DNA of 21,584 nt. Origin: DASYML01 sp036399835. Its GTDB lineage: Bacteria; Acidobacteriota; Blastocatellia; Pyrinomonadales; Pyrinomonadaceae. The notes beneath the pieces were generated by a model. It saw only the letters and a program-made list of their open reading frames with translations. It was not told the DNA's origin and made no database searches. The DNA lies in contig DASWMI010000038.1 in the NCBI GenBank assembly GCA_036399835.1, positions 1 to 21,584 of the forward strand, in the 5' to 3' direction. Shown piece after piece: positions 7,792 to 15,432 of the stretch. Position numbers and translations under genes: made by a program. Position 1 is the first letter of the stretch. The number at the start of each line of letters is the position of its first letter.

Positions 7792-7836
7792 TCAAGCTGA
7801 CCGCCGGAATCTCTCAAGCTGACCGAAGCGGTCAGC
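7792..7836. repeat. Direct repeat TCAAGCTGACCG x2 with perfect palindrome at 7818-7836
   Basis: TCAAGCTGACCG occurs at 7792-7803 and 7814-7825, start-to-start 22 bp. The second copy forms the left part of GCTGACCG-AAG-CGGTCAGC (7818-7836), a perfect inverted repeat with 8-bp arms. It lies 90 bp after the SDR pair and 170 bp before the protease start. A weak terminator is possible, but a pyrimidine-rich stretch (CTCTCCTCTTTC) rather than a T run follows. The core TGACNN-AAG-NNGTCA is shared with the palindrome at 5608-5624, so an operator is also possible. Confidence 0.6.
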
Positions 7837-8005
7837 CTCTCCTCTTTCATAAGAACTCGGCCCGCCCGCCTAAACCTAATTATTTAAGCAGTTAAGCGTC
7901 CACACCGGAAGCGGCACGGGCGTTGCCATGAGAAGGGCGCGCCGAACTCGCCTGTGTGCTCGGCGCGCAGAATTGATAAATCAAACCTTCGAGGTTGAAT
8001 TAGTA

Positions 8006-9988
8006 ATGAAGATCGTCAAACGTTATCCGGTCCTTACCTGGCTTGCCTGCTGCGCGTTACTGTTCGCAGCCAGCTCCGGTATCTTCACGACCCGCGTCAA
8101 AGCGCAGACCGTAGAGACATCCGGCAAGGTCTCCTCAGACGTGAGCCAGAAAATCAATAGCGGCCAGACTTTCATCGACGTCATCATCCAGTCCAGCAGT
8201 TCCTGGAACAGCACACTGGACGGCGCTGTGAAAACGAATGGCGGCTCGGTCAAGCGCACCTACAAGAATTTCAACGTGCGCATGGCGAGCCTGCCAGCCG
8301 CCGCCGTTGATGCCATCTCCATGCGCAGCGACGTAAGCTTTATCTCGCTCGATAGAGAGACGACGCCGATGGGCCACGTCTCCGCCACGACCGGGACCAA
8401 CGACGCGCGCACGAAAGTAACCGGCACGACGTTAGACGGCACGGGCATCGGCATTGCCATCCTCGATTCGGGCATTGACCCCAACCATATTTCCTTCAGG
8501 GATGCGAGCGGCGCTTCGCGCATCATCGTCAACCAGGATTTCACTGGCGAGGGACGCACCAACGACCCTTACGGCCACGGGACACACGTCGCCGCGATTG
8601 CCGCGGGCAACGGACAGGTCGCCAACGAGTCTTACATCGGCATCGCGCCGAACGCCAGGATTCTCAACCTGCGCGTGCTCAACTCGCAGGGCACGGGCAC
8701 GACCTCCAGCCTGCTCGCCGCACTCGATTGGATTCTGACCAACCGGACCAACACCAACTACAATATTCGCGTCGTCAACATGAGCCTCGGCATGTCCGCG
8801 ATAGAGACTTATACGAACGACCCCATCTGCCAGGCCGTGCGTCGCCTGGTTGATGCTGGGATAGTGGTTGTCGCGGCTGCCGGCAATAATGGAAAAGATG
8901 CAAGCGGGCGGAAGATTTACGGGCAGATTCACGCGCCGGGCAACGAGCCTTCGGCCATCACCGTCGGCGCAATCAATACCTTCGGGACCGATACGCGCGC
9001 AGATGACACGGTCGCCAGCTTCAGCTCTCGCGGCCCGACGCGCAGCTACAGGACAGACTCCAAAGGCATACGACATTACGATAACCTGATTAAGCCGGAC
9101 CTCGTTGCGCCCGGCAATAAGATTATCTCGGCTGAGTCCGCAGGCAACCTGATCGTCACGCAGCATCCTGATCTGGACGCCGGAGTCAGCACAAACACAG
9201 CGCGCAAGATGATGTACATGAACGGCACATCCATGGCGACGCCCGTCGTCGCTGGTGCAGCGGCGCTCCTGCTTCAAGCCAATCCAAGGCTGACGCCCAA
9301 TCTGGTCAAGGCCATACTGATGTACACCTCGCAGCAGTTGGCAGGCTTTAATGCTTTCGAGCAGGGCGCGGGCGAGGTCAACGTTGAAGGCGCAGTTCGT
9401 CTGGCAAAGGTCGTCCGCACGGATTTGACCAACGCCACGCCCGTCGGCGACCCGCTGCTCACGATCAGCGCGCCCGCCCCGCAGGATACCATCGCCTACT
9501 ACAGCTTCCCTTGGTCGCAGGGTTTGATTATGGACCAGACCTTCGCCAAAGGAAGCCCACTCATGACGAGCTACCAGAAAGTGTACGGAACGGGTGTGCT
9601 CCTCGGCGATGGCACAATGCTCTCGAACGGTGTCTTAATCAGCGACCGGACGATGCTCACGAGCGGCGTGCTGCTCGGCGATAACATCATGACGAGCAAC
9701 GGCGTGCTCCTCGGAGACGGCACTGTCTTTTGCAGCGACGGCGTGCTCCTCAGCGACGGCGTCCTGCTCAGTGATGGTGTACTCCTGAGCGACGGCGTCT
9801 TAATCAGCGACGGCGTGCTCCTCAGCGACGGCGTACTCCTCAGCGACTATACAATGCAGGCACAATCGGCCACCTTCGGCGGCGACCTGACCTCCTTTAT
9901 GCCGCCGGTGGCTGACACGACCACCTCAAGCAGTGGAACTTCAGGCAGCGACACTTCAGGCGGCGGCACTTCAGGCAAGAGAAGATAG
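8006..9988 (+). CDS. Secreted subtilisin-like serine protease (S8) with C-terminal hexapeptide array
   Basis: From the ATG at 8006 the protein has 660 residues. GAGG lies about 11 nt upstream; the frame is open back to 7928, but only this start gives a clean signal peptide: MKIVKRYP, then a hydrophobic core WLACCALLFAA, then RVKAQ. An I9-like propeptide is at about 56-118 (FIDVIIQSS to FISLDRE). The S8 catalytic triad is intact: Asp154 in AILDSGIDP, His191 in GHGTHVAA and Ser409 in NGTSMATPVVAG, with oxyanion Asn294 in AAAGNNG. After about residue 470 the chain enters a linker, then an array of GVLLGD/SDGVLL hexads (about 530-615), and a Ser/Thr/Gly tail ending SGKRR. The enzyme is exported and probably self-activated by propeptide cleavage. 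It could belong to one transcription unit with the GNAT gene 34 bp downstream. Substrates unknown. Confidence 0.95.
   Translation: MKIVKRYPVLTWLACCALLFAASSGIFTTRVKAQTVETSGKVSSDVSQKINSGQTFIDVIIQSSSSWNSTLDGAVKTNGGSVKRTYKNFNVRMASLPAAAVDAISMRSDVSFISLDRETTPMGHVSATTGTNDARTKVTGTTLDGTGIGIAILDSGIDPNHISFRDASGASRIIVNQDFTGEGRTNDPYGHGTHVAAIAAGNGQVANESYIGIAPNARILNLRVLNSQGTGTTSSLLAALDWILTNRTNTNYNIRVVNMSLGMSAIETYTNDPICQAVRRLVDAGIVVVAAAGNNGKDASGRKIYGQIHAPGNEPSAITVGAINTFGTDTRADDTVASFSSRGPTRSYRTDSKGIRHYDNLIKPDLVAPGNKIISAESAGNLIVTQHPDLDAGVSTNTARKMMYMNGTSMATPVVAGAAALLLQANPRLTPNLVKAILMYTSQQLAGFNAFEQGAGEVNVEGAVRLAKVVRTDLTNATPVGDPLLTISAPAPQDTIAYYSFPWSQGLIMDQTFAKGSPLMTSYQKVYGTGVLLGDGTMLSNGVLISDRTMLTSGVLLGDNIMTSNGVLLGDGTVFCSDGVLLSDGVLLSDGVLLSDGVLISDGVLLSDGVLLSDYTMQAQSATFGGDLTSFMPPVADTTTSSSGTSGSDTSGGGTSGKRR
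9593..9853 (+). repeat. Hexapeptide-coding tandem repeat inside the protease gene
   Basis: Six consecutive 18-bp units at 9734-9841 encode SDGVLL or SDGVLI. Units differ mainly at third codon positions (GTG, GTC, GTA; CTC, CTG, TTA). Before them, from 9593, come four more divergent 12-13-residue units made of paired hexads: GVLLGDGTMLSN, GVLISDRTMLTS, GVLLGDNIMTSN and GVLLGDGTVFCSD. The array looks like a hexad series in which the 3' copies were amplified most recently while the protein sequence stayed under selection. Confidence 0.9.
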
Positions 9989-10008
9989 ACGAAGCGATTA
10001 CTCAGGAT

Positions 10009-10013
10009 AAGGA
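10009..10013 (+). promoter_or_regulatory. Ribosome binding site choosing the GNAT start
   Basis: AAGGA touches the ATG at 10014, which is too close to serve it, but lies 9 nt before the in-frame ATG at 10023. This favours 10023. Confidence 0.5.
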
Positions 10014-10022
10014 ATGAACGCC

Positions 10023-10931
10023 ATGTTACATTGTGTAGCCACAGCCGAAAACATACAAAGCGCGGCATACAGCAGCTTCGAGACCCCCGGCTCGCTGTCC
10101 GCCGAGAGACTGACCGACGAGCACCGCGAAGAAGTTCTGGCTTTTCTGGCCGAGCGCTCCATCCATACGGTCTGCCTGGCCGGGTTGATTCACGACAACG
10201 GCCTGGAAAGCGACTTGAATCGTGGCCGCTTCTACGCCTGTCGCAACGAGCAGGGCCTGCTCGAAGGAGTCGCGCTCATCGGTCATGCCGTGCTCATTGA
10301 GACGCGCACGATGCGCGCCCTGGAAGCCTTCGCCGCGCTCGCACAGGATTGCGCTCAGGCGCACATGATTCTCGGTGAGCAGCAGCGCGTAGAAGAGTTC
10401 TGGACCAGTTATGCTGAAGGCGGGCAGGAGATGCGTCTAGCCTGCCGCGAGCTACTTTATGAGTTGCAGTGTCCCGTCCCCGTGCATGAATCTGCTGTGG
10501 GCCTGCGGCTCGCCACGCTAGATGATCTGGACTTGATCGTCCCCGTGCATGCCGAGATGGCTCTGGCAGAGAGCGGCGTCAATCCGCTTGAGACGGACCC
10601 CGAAGGCTTCCGCCAGCGTTGTGCGCGCCGTATAGAGCGCGGGCGTACATGGGTCCTCATCGAGAGCGGGCGCTTAATCTTCAAGGCCGAGATTCAATCC
10701 GACATACCCGAAGTTATTTACCTGGAAGGTATCTACGTCAATCCGTCCGAGCGCGGAAAAGGCTATGGCCTGCGTTGCCTCTCACAGCTTAGCCGACATC
10801 TGCTGGCACGCGCCAATTCCGTTTGCCTCCTTGTCAACGAACAGAACACAGAGGCGCAGGCTCTCTATCGCAAAGCCGGCTACAAGCTGCGCGGCCTCTA
10901 CGACACCATCTTCCTGCAACAGAAAAACTAA
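10023..10931 (+). CDS. GNAT-family N-acetyltransferase
   Basis: This 302-residue protein seems to have two GNAT-like halves. The N-terminal half (about 1-150: LTDEHREEVLAFLAERS, then a strand-rich region ending HAVLIETRTMRALEAF) resembles the degenerate N-terminal domain often found ahead of bacterial GNATs. The C-terminal half (about 155-300) is a full GNAT: LRLATLDDLDLIVPVHAEMA, then LEGIYVNPSERGKGYG with the acetyl-CoA pyrophosphate loop R-G-K-G-Y-G, then VCLLVNEQNTEAQALYRKAG and a final GLYDTIFL. It transfers an acyl group from acyl-CoA to an unknown amine. An extra three residues are possible if 10014 is used. The gene ends just before a strong terminator. Confidence 0.85.
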   Translation: MLHCVATAENIQSAAYSSFETPGSLSAERLTDEHREEVLAFLAERSIHTVCLAGLIHDNGLESDLNRGRFYACRNEQGLLEGVALIGHAVLIETRTMRALEAFAALAQDCAQAHMILGEQQRVEEFWTSYAEGGQEMRLACRELLYELQCPVPVHESAVGLRLATLDDLDLIVPVHAEMALAESGVNPLETDPEGFRQRCARRIERGRTWVLIESGRLIFKAEIQSDIPEVIYLEGIYVNPSERGKGYGLRCLSQLSRHLLARANSVCLLVNEQNTEAQALYRKAGYKLRGLYDTIFLQQKN

Positions 10932-10960
10932 AGAGCATCCTTGCTCAAGCCTTAACGCGG

Positions 10961-10995
10961 AAAGCCCCGGCAGAGTTACGCTGCCGGGGCTTTTT
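10961..10995. terminator. Bidirectional rho-independent terminator
   Basis: AAAGCCCCGGCAG (10961-10973) and CTGCCGGGGCTTT (10981-10993) form a perfect 13-bp stem around a 7-nt loop, followed by a T5 run (10991-10995) on the plus strand. It sits between the convergent GNAT and zinc-ribbon genes. It is a strong plus-strand terminator; its minus-strand reading has only three T residues and would act more weakly. Confidence 0.95.
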
Positions 10996-11014
10996 AACTT
11001 GCACGCAAGGTTGG

Positions 11015-11743
11015 CTAGAATCGAATCAGGTCCAGCAAACCCTTCGCGGCCAGAAGGGCGCTGCCGCGCTCATCCCTCTCCTTGATTCCAAAGAGCGAGT
11101 CTTCACGCGCGGCGGCGAGCTGCTCCTGTTGCAACCGCCTGCGTTCTTCCGCGAGCTGCTCTTTCTCCCTGAAGCGAGCGGCCTCCAACCCGCCCGCGCG
11201 TATAAACTCTATAATCTCGCGCAGCTCATCGCGGTCAAACCAGGTGCCGTGTCCCTTGCAGACATCAATCACGACTCCGGAGCAGCGCGCAAAGTTCACA
11301 CGATTCATCAACTGACCACACTCCGGACAGGGCACGTAGCGGACAGCGCCCTTTGCTTCGCTGACAGAGTGCATCGGTGCTGGCGATGCCGCACCGAGCA
11401 CTGCCGACTGTTGCTCGCGGTCCGCGCAAATCTGCTCGAACGATGCGACATCCACCCACAGCCCCATGCACTGCGGGCATTCGAGTATCTCCGTCGTCGC
11501 CAGCGCCACCTGCTTCATAGAGACTCTACAGCGCGGACAGCTTCGCTTTGCGCCTTCCGTCTCTTCCACCCGCAGCGCGGCCCTCGCGCCGCAGTGCGGG
11601 CAATGGCGGCTTCCCTCGAAGAGCATGCCGAAGCATGAAGGGCAGGCGATTGTGGCTAGCCGCGAGCCGCAATAGAGACACTGCGGCGCGGCGGTCGAAG
11701 CGGCAGCGCCGCAATTCGGACAGTTAAGATTTTGTGCTTGCAT
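11015..11743 (-). CDS. Multi-zinc-ribbon protein with zf-TFIIB-like modules
   Basis: This 242-residue protein has four metal-binding modules in series. They are C8-C11/C22-C25 (CPNC, CLYC), C34-C37/C48-C51 (CPSC, CPHC), C69-C72/C89-C92 (CPRC, CPQC) and C139-C142/C162-H165 (CPEC, then CKGH). The last two have the zf-TFIIB pattern in which the second knuckle is followed by G-x-W-x-D (CMGLWVDVASFE and CKGHGTWFDRDEL); the final one has His for the fourth Cys. Residues about 185-215 are a Glu/Arg/Gln-rich coiled coil, and the tail is LLAAKGLLDLIRF. No enzyme motif is present, so it is probably a zinc scaffold for protein or nucleic-acid contact. Cytoplasmic. No clear Shine-Dalgarno precedes the ATG at 11743. 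Confidence 0.88.
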   Translation of the reverse strand: MQAQNLNCPNCGAAASTAAPQCLYCGSRLATIACPSCFGMLFEGSRHCPHCGARAALRVEETEGAKRSCPRCRVSMKQVALATTEILECPQCMGLWVDVASFEQICADREQQSAVLGAASPAPMHSVSEAKGAVRYVPCPECGQLMNRVNFARCSGVVIDVCKGHGTWFDRDELREIIEFIRAGGLEAARFREKEQLAEERRRLQQEQLAAAREDSLFGIKERDERGSALLAAKGLLDLIRF

Positions 11744-11815
11744 ATTCAGAGAGAAGCTTTCAGAGTTGAGGGCACGAAACGTGTGAAGAGTGGCCGGAGT
11801 GTCAGTGGCAATGAA

Positions 11816-11838
11816 GAACGGAAATTGATTTCCCGTTC
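11816..11838. promoter_or_regulatory. Imperfect palindrome in a divergent intergenic region
   Basis: GAACGGAAAT-TG-ATTTCCCGTTC is an inverted repeat with 10-bp arms and one unpaired C. It lies between the divergent zinc-ribbon and basic-protein genes and directly precedes TTGACA at 11841-11846. The 2-nt centre suits a protein-binding site better than a hairpin. I could not find a matching -10 for that TTGACA. Confidence 0.3.
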
Positions 11839-11962
11839 CTTTGACAGATTACCACCGGCCCGCGCCCTTTTCCAGACAAATTTCCGGGCTGTTGCTGGAC
11901 GAAGCCTGTGCGTTATGCGATGCTGAGTGTTCCAAGCAAATTCATTCTCTGGAGATGACAGC

Positions 11963-12343
11963 ATGCGAAAACTCCTGCTCGTTCTGCTCCCGCTCTGCTT
12001 TGCATTCCCGCTCGTGACTACTACGGCCTTCGCATCAGAACATGCGAAAGCGTTTGAGCAAGACGAGCGCCGCGTCATGAACGTGCCGGGAGCGCGACGA
12101 CGCAGGCGTTTGCGCGGCGACAGGCGACGCAGACGCGGCATCCGTCATGCCTTTAAACAGGCCGGACTCTCAGCCGGAAGAGGCGGTAAGCGGCTCGGCC
12201 AAAACATGGCTAGAGGACGCGTCGCGCGTGGCGGGAAAGAATTTGGCAAGGGGATGGGCGGCTTTGGTAAGCACACCGGCAAAGGCTTTGGCAGAATAGG
12301 CAAACGCATTGGCCAGACCACAAAACGCGCTCTGACGCCATAG
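11963..12343 (+). CDS. Exported, highly basic Gly/Arg/Lys-rich protein
   Basis: From the ATG at 11963 the protein has 126 residues; GGAGAT lies 6-7 nt upstream. A classical signal peptide covers about residues 1-25: MRKLLLVLLPLCFAFPL, with probable cleavage after TTAFA. The mature part carries two Arg clusters (ARRRRRLRG and DRRRRRG), then a Gly-spaced basic region in which G-K or G-R recurs every three to five residues: GRGGKRLGQ, ARGGKEFGKGMGGFGKHTGKG and GRIGKRIGQ. There are no Cys residues in the mature part. Charge and Gly spacing suggest binding to polyanions such as surface polysaccharide, DNA or lipid head groups, or a membrane-active peptide; this is inference. I do not recognise a family. 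A longer start at 11927 would destroy the signal peptide layout. Confidence 0.75.
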   Translation: MRKLLLVLLPLCFAFPLVTTTAFASEHAKAFEQDERRVMNVPGARRRRRLRGDRRRRRGIRHAFKQAGLSAGRGGKRLGQNMARGRVARGGKEFGKGMGGFGKHTGKGFGRIGKRIGQTTKRALTP

Positions 12344-12651
12344 CGAAAGGCTGGACCAGACAGCGCCATAGCGATTAACTGAGGAGATTGAGTTATCGGC
12401 TCATTAAGCCATTGGACCAATCAATCCAGAGGCTCATGTCCGATAGCTTCTCCTTCATCGTCCACGCGCTCCCACTTAATCGCCGCCGCGTTCATCTTTT
12501 CTTTTCGCCCTGGCGCTTGCGCTTGAGGCCGCAGGCAAGATAAAAGGTATCGCACAAGCAGGAGCGGGCCTGCGAGCATTGATAAAGAGAAACGCCGCAG
12601 ACTTGAATATTTCCACCTGACCTTCATCTTAGACGAGGACATCAACGAATC
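12344..12651. other. Intergenic region before transketolase
   Basis: This 308-bp stretch holds two TGGWCCA palindromes (12352 and 12413) and a doubtful minus-strand ORF (listed separately). I saw no convincing -35/-10 pair and no terminator hairpin. The transketolase promoter is presumably here. The only Shine-Dalgarno-like sequence before 12652 is GAGGA, about 14 nt upstream, which is unusually far. Confidence 0.6.
12421..12642 (-). CDS. Doubtful small ORF divergent from transketolase
   Basis: From the ATG at 12642 the frame gives 73 residues: a basic N-terminus, one short hydrophobic stretch (SMLAGPLLLVRYLLSCL) and a polar C-terminus with EGEAIGHEPLD. Its last 30 codons have base composition like real genes here, which is the main argument for it. 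There is no Shine-Dalgarno and no recognised family, and the start would lie 10 bp from the tkt start. It may be spurious. Confidence 0.28.
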   Translation of the reverse strand: MSSSKMKVRWKYSSLRRFSLSMLAGPLLLVRYLLSCLRPQAQAPGRKEKMNAAAIKWERVDDEGEAIGHEPLD

Positions 12652-14700
12652 ATGAGCGCGTCAACACCCGGACAAGCCGATAATGTGACGACCGGCACAC
12701 TGGACCAGCTTTGCATTAATACAATTCGCACGCTCTCGATTGACGCCGTGCAGCAGGCGGAATCGGGTCATCCCGGCCTGCCGCTCGGAGCAGCGCCGAT
12801 GGCCTACGTGCTCTGGACGCGCTTTCTACGCCATCATCCACGGAATCCGCGCTGGTCCAATCGAGACCGCTTCCTGCTCTCGGCGGGCCACGGCTCTATG
12901 CTCATCTACGCCTTGCTCTACCTGACGGGCTATGATCTTCCGCTCGCAGAGCTAAAGAATTTTCGCCAGTGGGGGTCGAAGACGCCGGGCCATCCTGAAA
13001 ATATTCTGACGCCCGGCGTGGAAATTACCACAGGCCCTCTGGGACAGGGCTTCGGCAACGGCGTCGGGATGGCGATGGGCGCGGCGCATCTCGCGGCTAA
13101 ATTTAACCGGCCCGGTTTCCCTCTCCTTGACCACTACGTTTACGCCATCGTCTCGGACGGCGATTTGATGGAGGGCATCGCATCGGAGGCCGCCTCGCTC
13201 GCGGGCCATCTCAAGCTCGGCAAGCTCATCTATCTTTACGACGACAACCACGTCACCATCGAAGGCTTTACTTCCCTGGCCTTCTCGGAAAATGTTCCGC
13301 AGCGTTTCGAGTCCTACGGCTGGCACACTGTGACCGTCGAAGACGGCAACGACCTTGAAGCCATCGAGCACGCGATACGCGAAGCGCAATCGGTTGTGGA
13401 CCGCCCGTCGCTCATCTCTGTCAAGACGACGATAGGCTTCGGGATGCCGACCGAAGGGACACGCAAGGCCCACTCTGATGCGCCGGGCGCAGAGGCCGTG
13501 CGCGAGACCAAGCGTCATCTGGGCTGGCCCGAAGATGAGACCTTCTTTGTGCCCGAAGAGGCTCTGGCCCACTTCCGCCAAGCAATCGAGCGCGGCTCGC
13601 GTTTAGAAACGCAGTGGAACGCGCTGGTCCAGAAATATGAGCAGGAGCATGAAGAACTGGGCCGTGCCTTTCGGCTGACGATGACGGGCGAGCTGCCAGC
13701 AGGTTGGGAGGACCATTTGCCATCTTTCGCGAACGCGAAGGCGATGGCGACGCGTGCGGCCAGCGGCGAAGTCATCAACGCGCTCGCGCCGCAGATGCCT
13801 ATGCTCTTTGGCGGCTCGGCTGATCTTGGTCCATCGAATAACACAGACATCAAGGACGGCGGGAGCTTCGAGGCAGGCTCTTACGAGGGTCGGACGATTC
13901 ACTTCGGCGTGCGCGAGCACGCGATGGGCGCGGCCCTGACGGGCATCAGTCTCAATGGCGGGCTGATTCCCTTCGGCGGCACGTTCCTGACTTTTTCGGA
14001 TTACATGAAGCCGGCTATACGCCTCGCCTGTCTCTCGGAGGTCCAGGCCATCTACGTCTTCACGCACGATTCAATCGGTCTCGGCGAAGATGGACCAACG
14101 CACCAGCCCGTAGAGCATCTCGCCAGCCTGCGCGCCATCCCGCACCTGTACCTGATACGCCCGGCGGACGCGCACGAAGTACGCGAAGCCTGGCGCGTGG
14201 CTCTCTTGCGCCGCAAGGCTCCGACGGCGCTCGCGCTCACGCGCCAGAAAGTTCCCGCTCTGGACCGCGCGCTTTATGCTTCAGCCGAAGGCTTGCGTCG
14301 CGGAGCCTACATTCTGGCCGAAGCCGAAGGAGCAAACGCCTCGCCGGTGACTCCGAAGATAATCCTCATCGCGACAGGCTCTGAAGTCTCGCTCGCGCTC
14401 GAAGCGCGCGATGCGCTGCAAAGTGAAGGCACGCCCGCGCGCGTCGTCTCAATGCCCTGCTGGGAACTCTTTGAAGAGCAGCCGGAAGAGTATCGCAACC
14501 GAATCTTGCCGCCCTCCTTAAAGGTGCGTCTTGCCATTGAAGCGGGCGTGCGACAGGGATGGGACCGCTATGTTGGACCAGAGGGCGACGTGCTCTGTCT
14601 TGAACGCTTCGGCGCTTCCGCGCCCGGCGAAGTGGCGCTGCGCGAGCTGGGCTTCAACCTCGAAAACGTCCTGCTGCGTGTGCGCGGCCTGCTTAAATAG
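12652..14700 (+). CDS. tkt: Transketolase
   Basis: This 682-residue protein has the typical family length. It transfers two-carbon ketol units between sugar phosphates in the non-oxidative pentose phosphate pathway, using thiamine diphosphate and Mg/Ca (EC 2.2.1.1). Signatures: ESGHPGLPLGAAPMAY (37-52, active-site His40), GPLGQGFGNGVGMAMG (128-143), and the TPP motif SDGDLMEG continuing to LYDDNH (168-200, metal-binding Asp and Asn). Further on are GGSADL, FGVREHAMGAALTGI with the catalytic Glu, and THDSIGLGEDGPTHQPVEHLASLR, the pyrimidine-domain transketolase signature. No residues appear to be missing. Six TGGWCCA palindromes lie within the gene. rpiB follows after 16 bp, so the two are probably cotranscribed. 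Confidence 0.98.
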   Translation: MSASTPGQADNVTTGTLDQLCINTIRTLSIDAVQQAESGHPGLPLGAAPMAYVLWTRFLRHHPRNPRWSNRDRFLLSAGHGSMLIYALLYLTGYDLPLAELKNFRQWGSKTPGHPENILTPGVEITTGPLGQGFGNGVGMAMGAAHLAAKFNRPGFPLLDHYVYAIVSDGDLMEGIASEAASLAGHLKLGKLIYLYDDNHVTIEGFTSLAFSENVPQRFESYGWHTVTVEDGNDLEAIEHAIREAQSVVDRPSLISVKTTIGFGMPTEGTRKAHSDAPGAEAVRETKRHLGWPEDETFFVPEEALAHFRQAIERGSRLETQWNALVQKYEQEHEELGRAFRLTMTGELPAGWEDHLPSFANAKAMATRAASGEVINALAPQMPMLFGGSADLGPSNNTDIKDGGSFEAGSYEGRTIHFGVREHAMGAALTGISLNGGLIPFGGTFLTFSDYMKPAIRLACLSEVQAIYVFTHDSIGLGEDGPTHQPVEHLASLRAIPHLYLIRPADAHEVREAWRVALLRRKAPTALALTRQKVPALDRALYASAEGLRRGAYILAEAEGANASPVTPKIILIATGSEVSLALEARDALQSEGTPARVVSMPCWELFEEQPEEYRNRILPPSLKVRLAIEAGVRQGWDRYVGPEGDVLCLERFGASAPGEVALRELGFNLENVLLRVRGLLK

Positions 14701-14716
14701 CTAAGCTTTCATCCTG

Positions 14717-15172
14717 ATGCGAATCGCCGTCGGCGCAGACCACGGAGGCTTTCCGCTCAACGAGCGCTTGATTGAAGAGTTGCGCGCGCTGGGCCAGGAG
14801 GTCCTGGACTTCGGCACGCATGATGGCGCGCAGCCGGACGATTACCCGGACTATGCTCTCCTGGTGGGCCGCGCAGTGCAAAGCGGGGAGGCGGATCTTG
14901 GTCTGCTCATCTGCGGGAGCGGCGTCGGCGCAAGCGTCGCGGCCAACAAGCTGCGCGGGATACGCGCGGCCCTCTGCGGCGACACCTATTCCGCGCACCA
15001 GTCGCGCGAGCACGACGACTGCAACGTGCTCTGCCTGGGAGCGCGCGTGGTCGGTGTTGAGCTGGCGCTGGACATCCTGCGAGCCTTCGTCCGCGCGAGA
15101 TTCACGGGCGAAGAGAGACATCAGAGGCGTTTAGTCAAGATCTCCGAGATCGAGAACGAGGAGAGCGCCTGA
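14717..15172 (+). CDS. rpiB: Ribose-5-phosphate isomerase B
   Basis: This 151-residue protein of the RpiB/LacAB family interconverts ribose 5-phosphate and ribulose 5-phosphate (EC 5.3.1.6). The start is classical: MRIAVGADHGGFPLNERLIEEL, with Asp8-His9 in the substrate site. Next is DDYPDYALLVGRAV, then LLICGSGVGASVAANKLRGIRAAL with the catalytic Cys66 and the anion-holding GSG loop. YSAHQSREHDDCNVLCLGARVVG carries the His and Asp residues and the family signature. The C-terminus is slightly extended and polar (KISEIENEESA). It lies 16 bp after tkt with no strong ribosome binding site, so translation may be coupled. Its position beside tkt supports a pentose phosphate role rather than allose or galactose use. 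Confidence 0.96.
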   Translation: MRIAVGADHGGFPLNERLIEELRALGQEVLDFGTHDGAQPDDYPDYALLVGRAVQSGEADLGLLICGSGVGASVAANKLRGIRAALCGDTYSAHQSREHDDCNVLCLGARVVGVELALDILRAFVRARFTGEERHQRRLVKISEIENEESA

Positions 15173-15280
15173 AGCGTTTGTGAAGTTTTGGATTTTTCGG
15201 ATTTTTGGAACTTCAGAAAATTGCGGCGCGTGAAAATTCTGGTCCACACCAAAAATAGCGGCTTCCTGTCAAAATTGCTA

Positions 15281-15308
15281 TTGACTTCAATCCGGCAAGT
15301 TCTATAAT
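15281..15308 (+). promoter_or_regulatory. Sigma70-type promoter
   Basis: TTGACT (15281-15286), a 16-bp spacer and TATAAT (15303-15308) match the sigma70 consensus in 11 of 12 positions, within a locally AT-rich stretch. Transcription would start near 15315 and could drive the operon beginning at 15808, with a leader of about 490 nt. Confidence 0.75.
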
Positions 15309-15333
15309 CCGCATATCTAACCGGAGTCTTCTC

Positions 15334-15432
15334 ATGCTTTCCGCGCGTGGACTTCACTTTGATAGGGCTTTCCTATTTGGTATCCGGGCATGCGGTCTGG
15401 AAGTAAGCCGACTATTTGATTCAAACCTCTGA
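15334..15432 (+). CDS. Possible leader ORF, 32 codons
   Basis: An ATG lies about 20 nt after the probable transcription start, preceded by CCGGAG at 8 nt spacing. The peptide starts MLSARGLHFDRAFLF and ends LFDSNL. It has no run of one amino acid that would suggest a classical attenuator, and no signal peptide. Position and ribosome binding site are the only evidence; it may not be translated. Confidence 0.3.
   Translation: MLSARGLHFDRAFLFGIRACGLEVSRLFDSNL

Noticed and set aside
8432..9277. Minus-strand frame of 281 codons inside the protease gene
   Set aside because: It is a mirror of the conserved S8 catalytic region, and the plus-strand protein carries the complete triad.
9734..9841. CRISPR-like or satellite array
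   Set aside because: The 18-bp units have no spacers, are in frame and encode SDGVLL within the protease; they are coding repeats.
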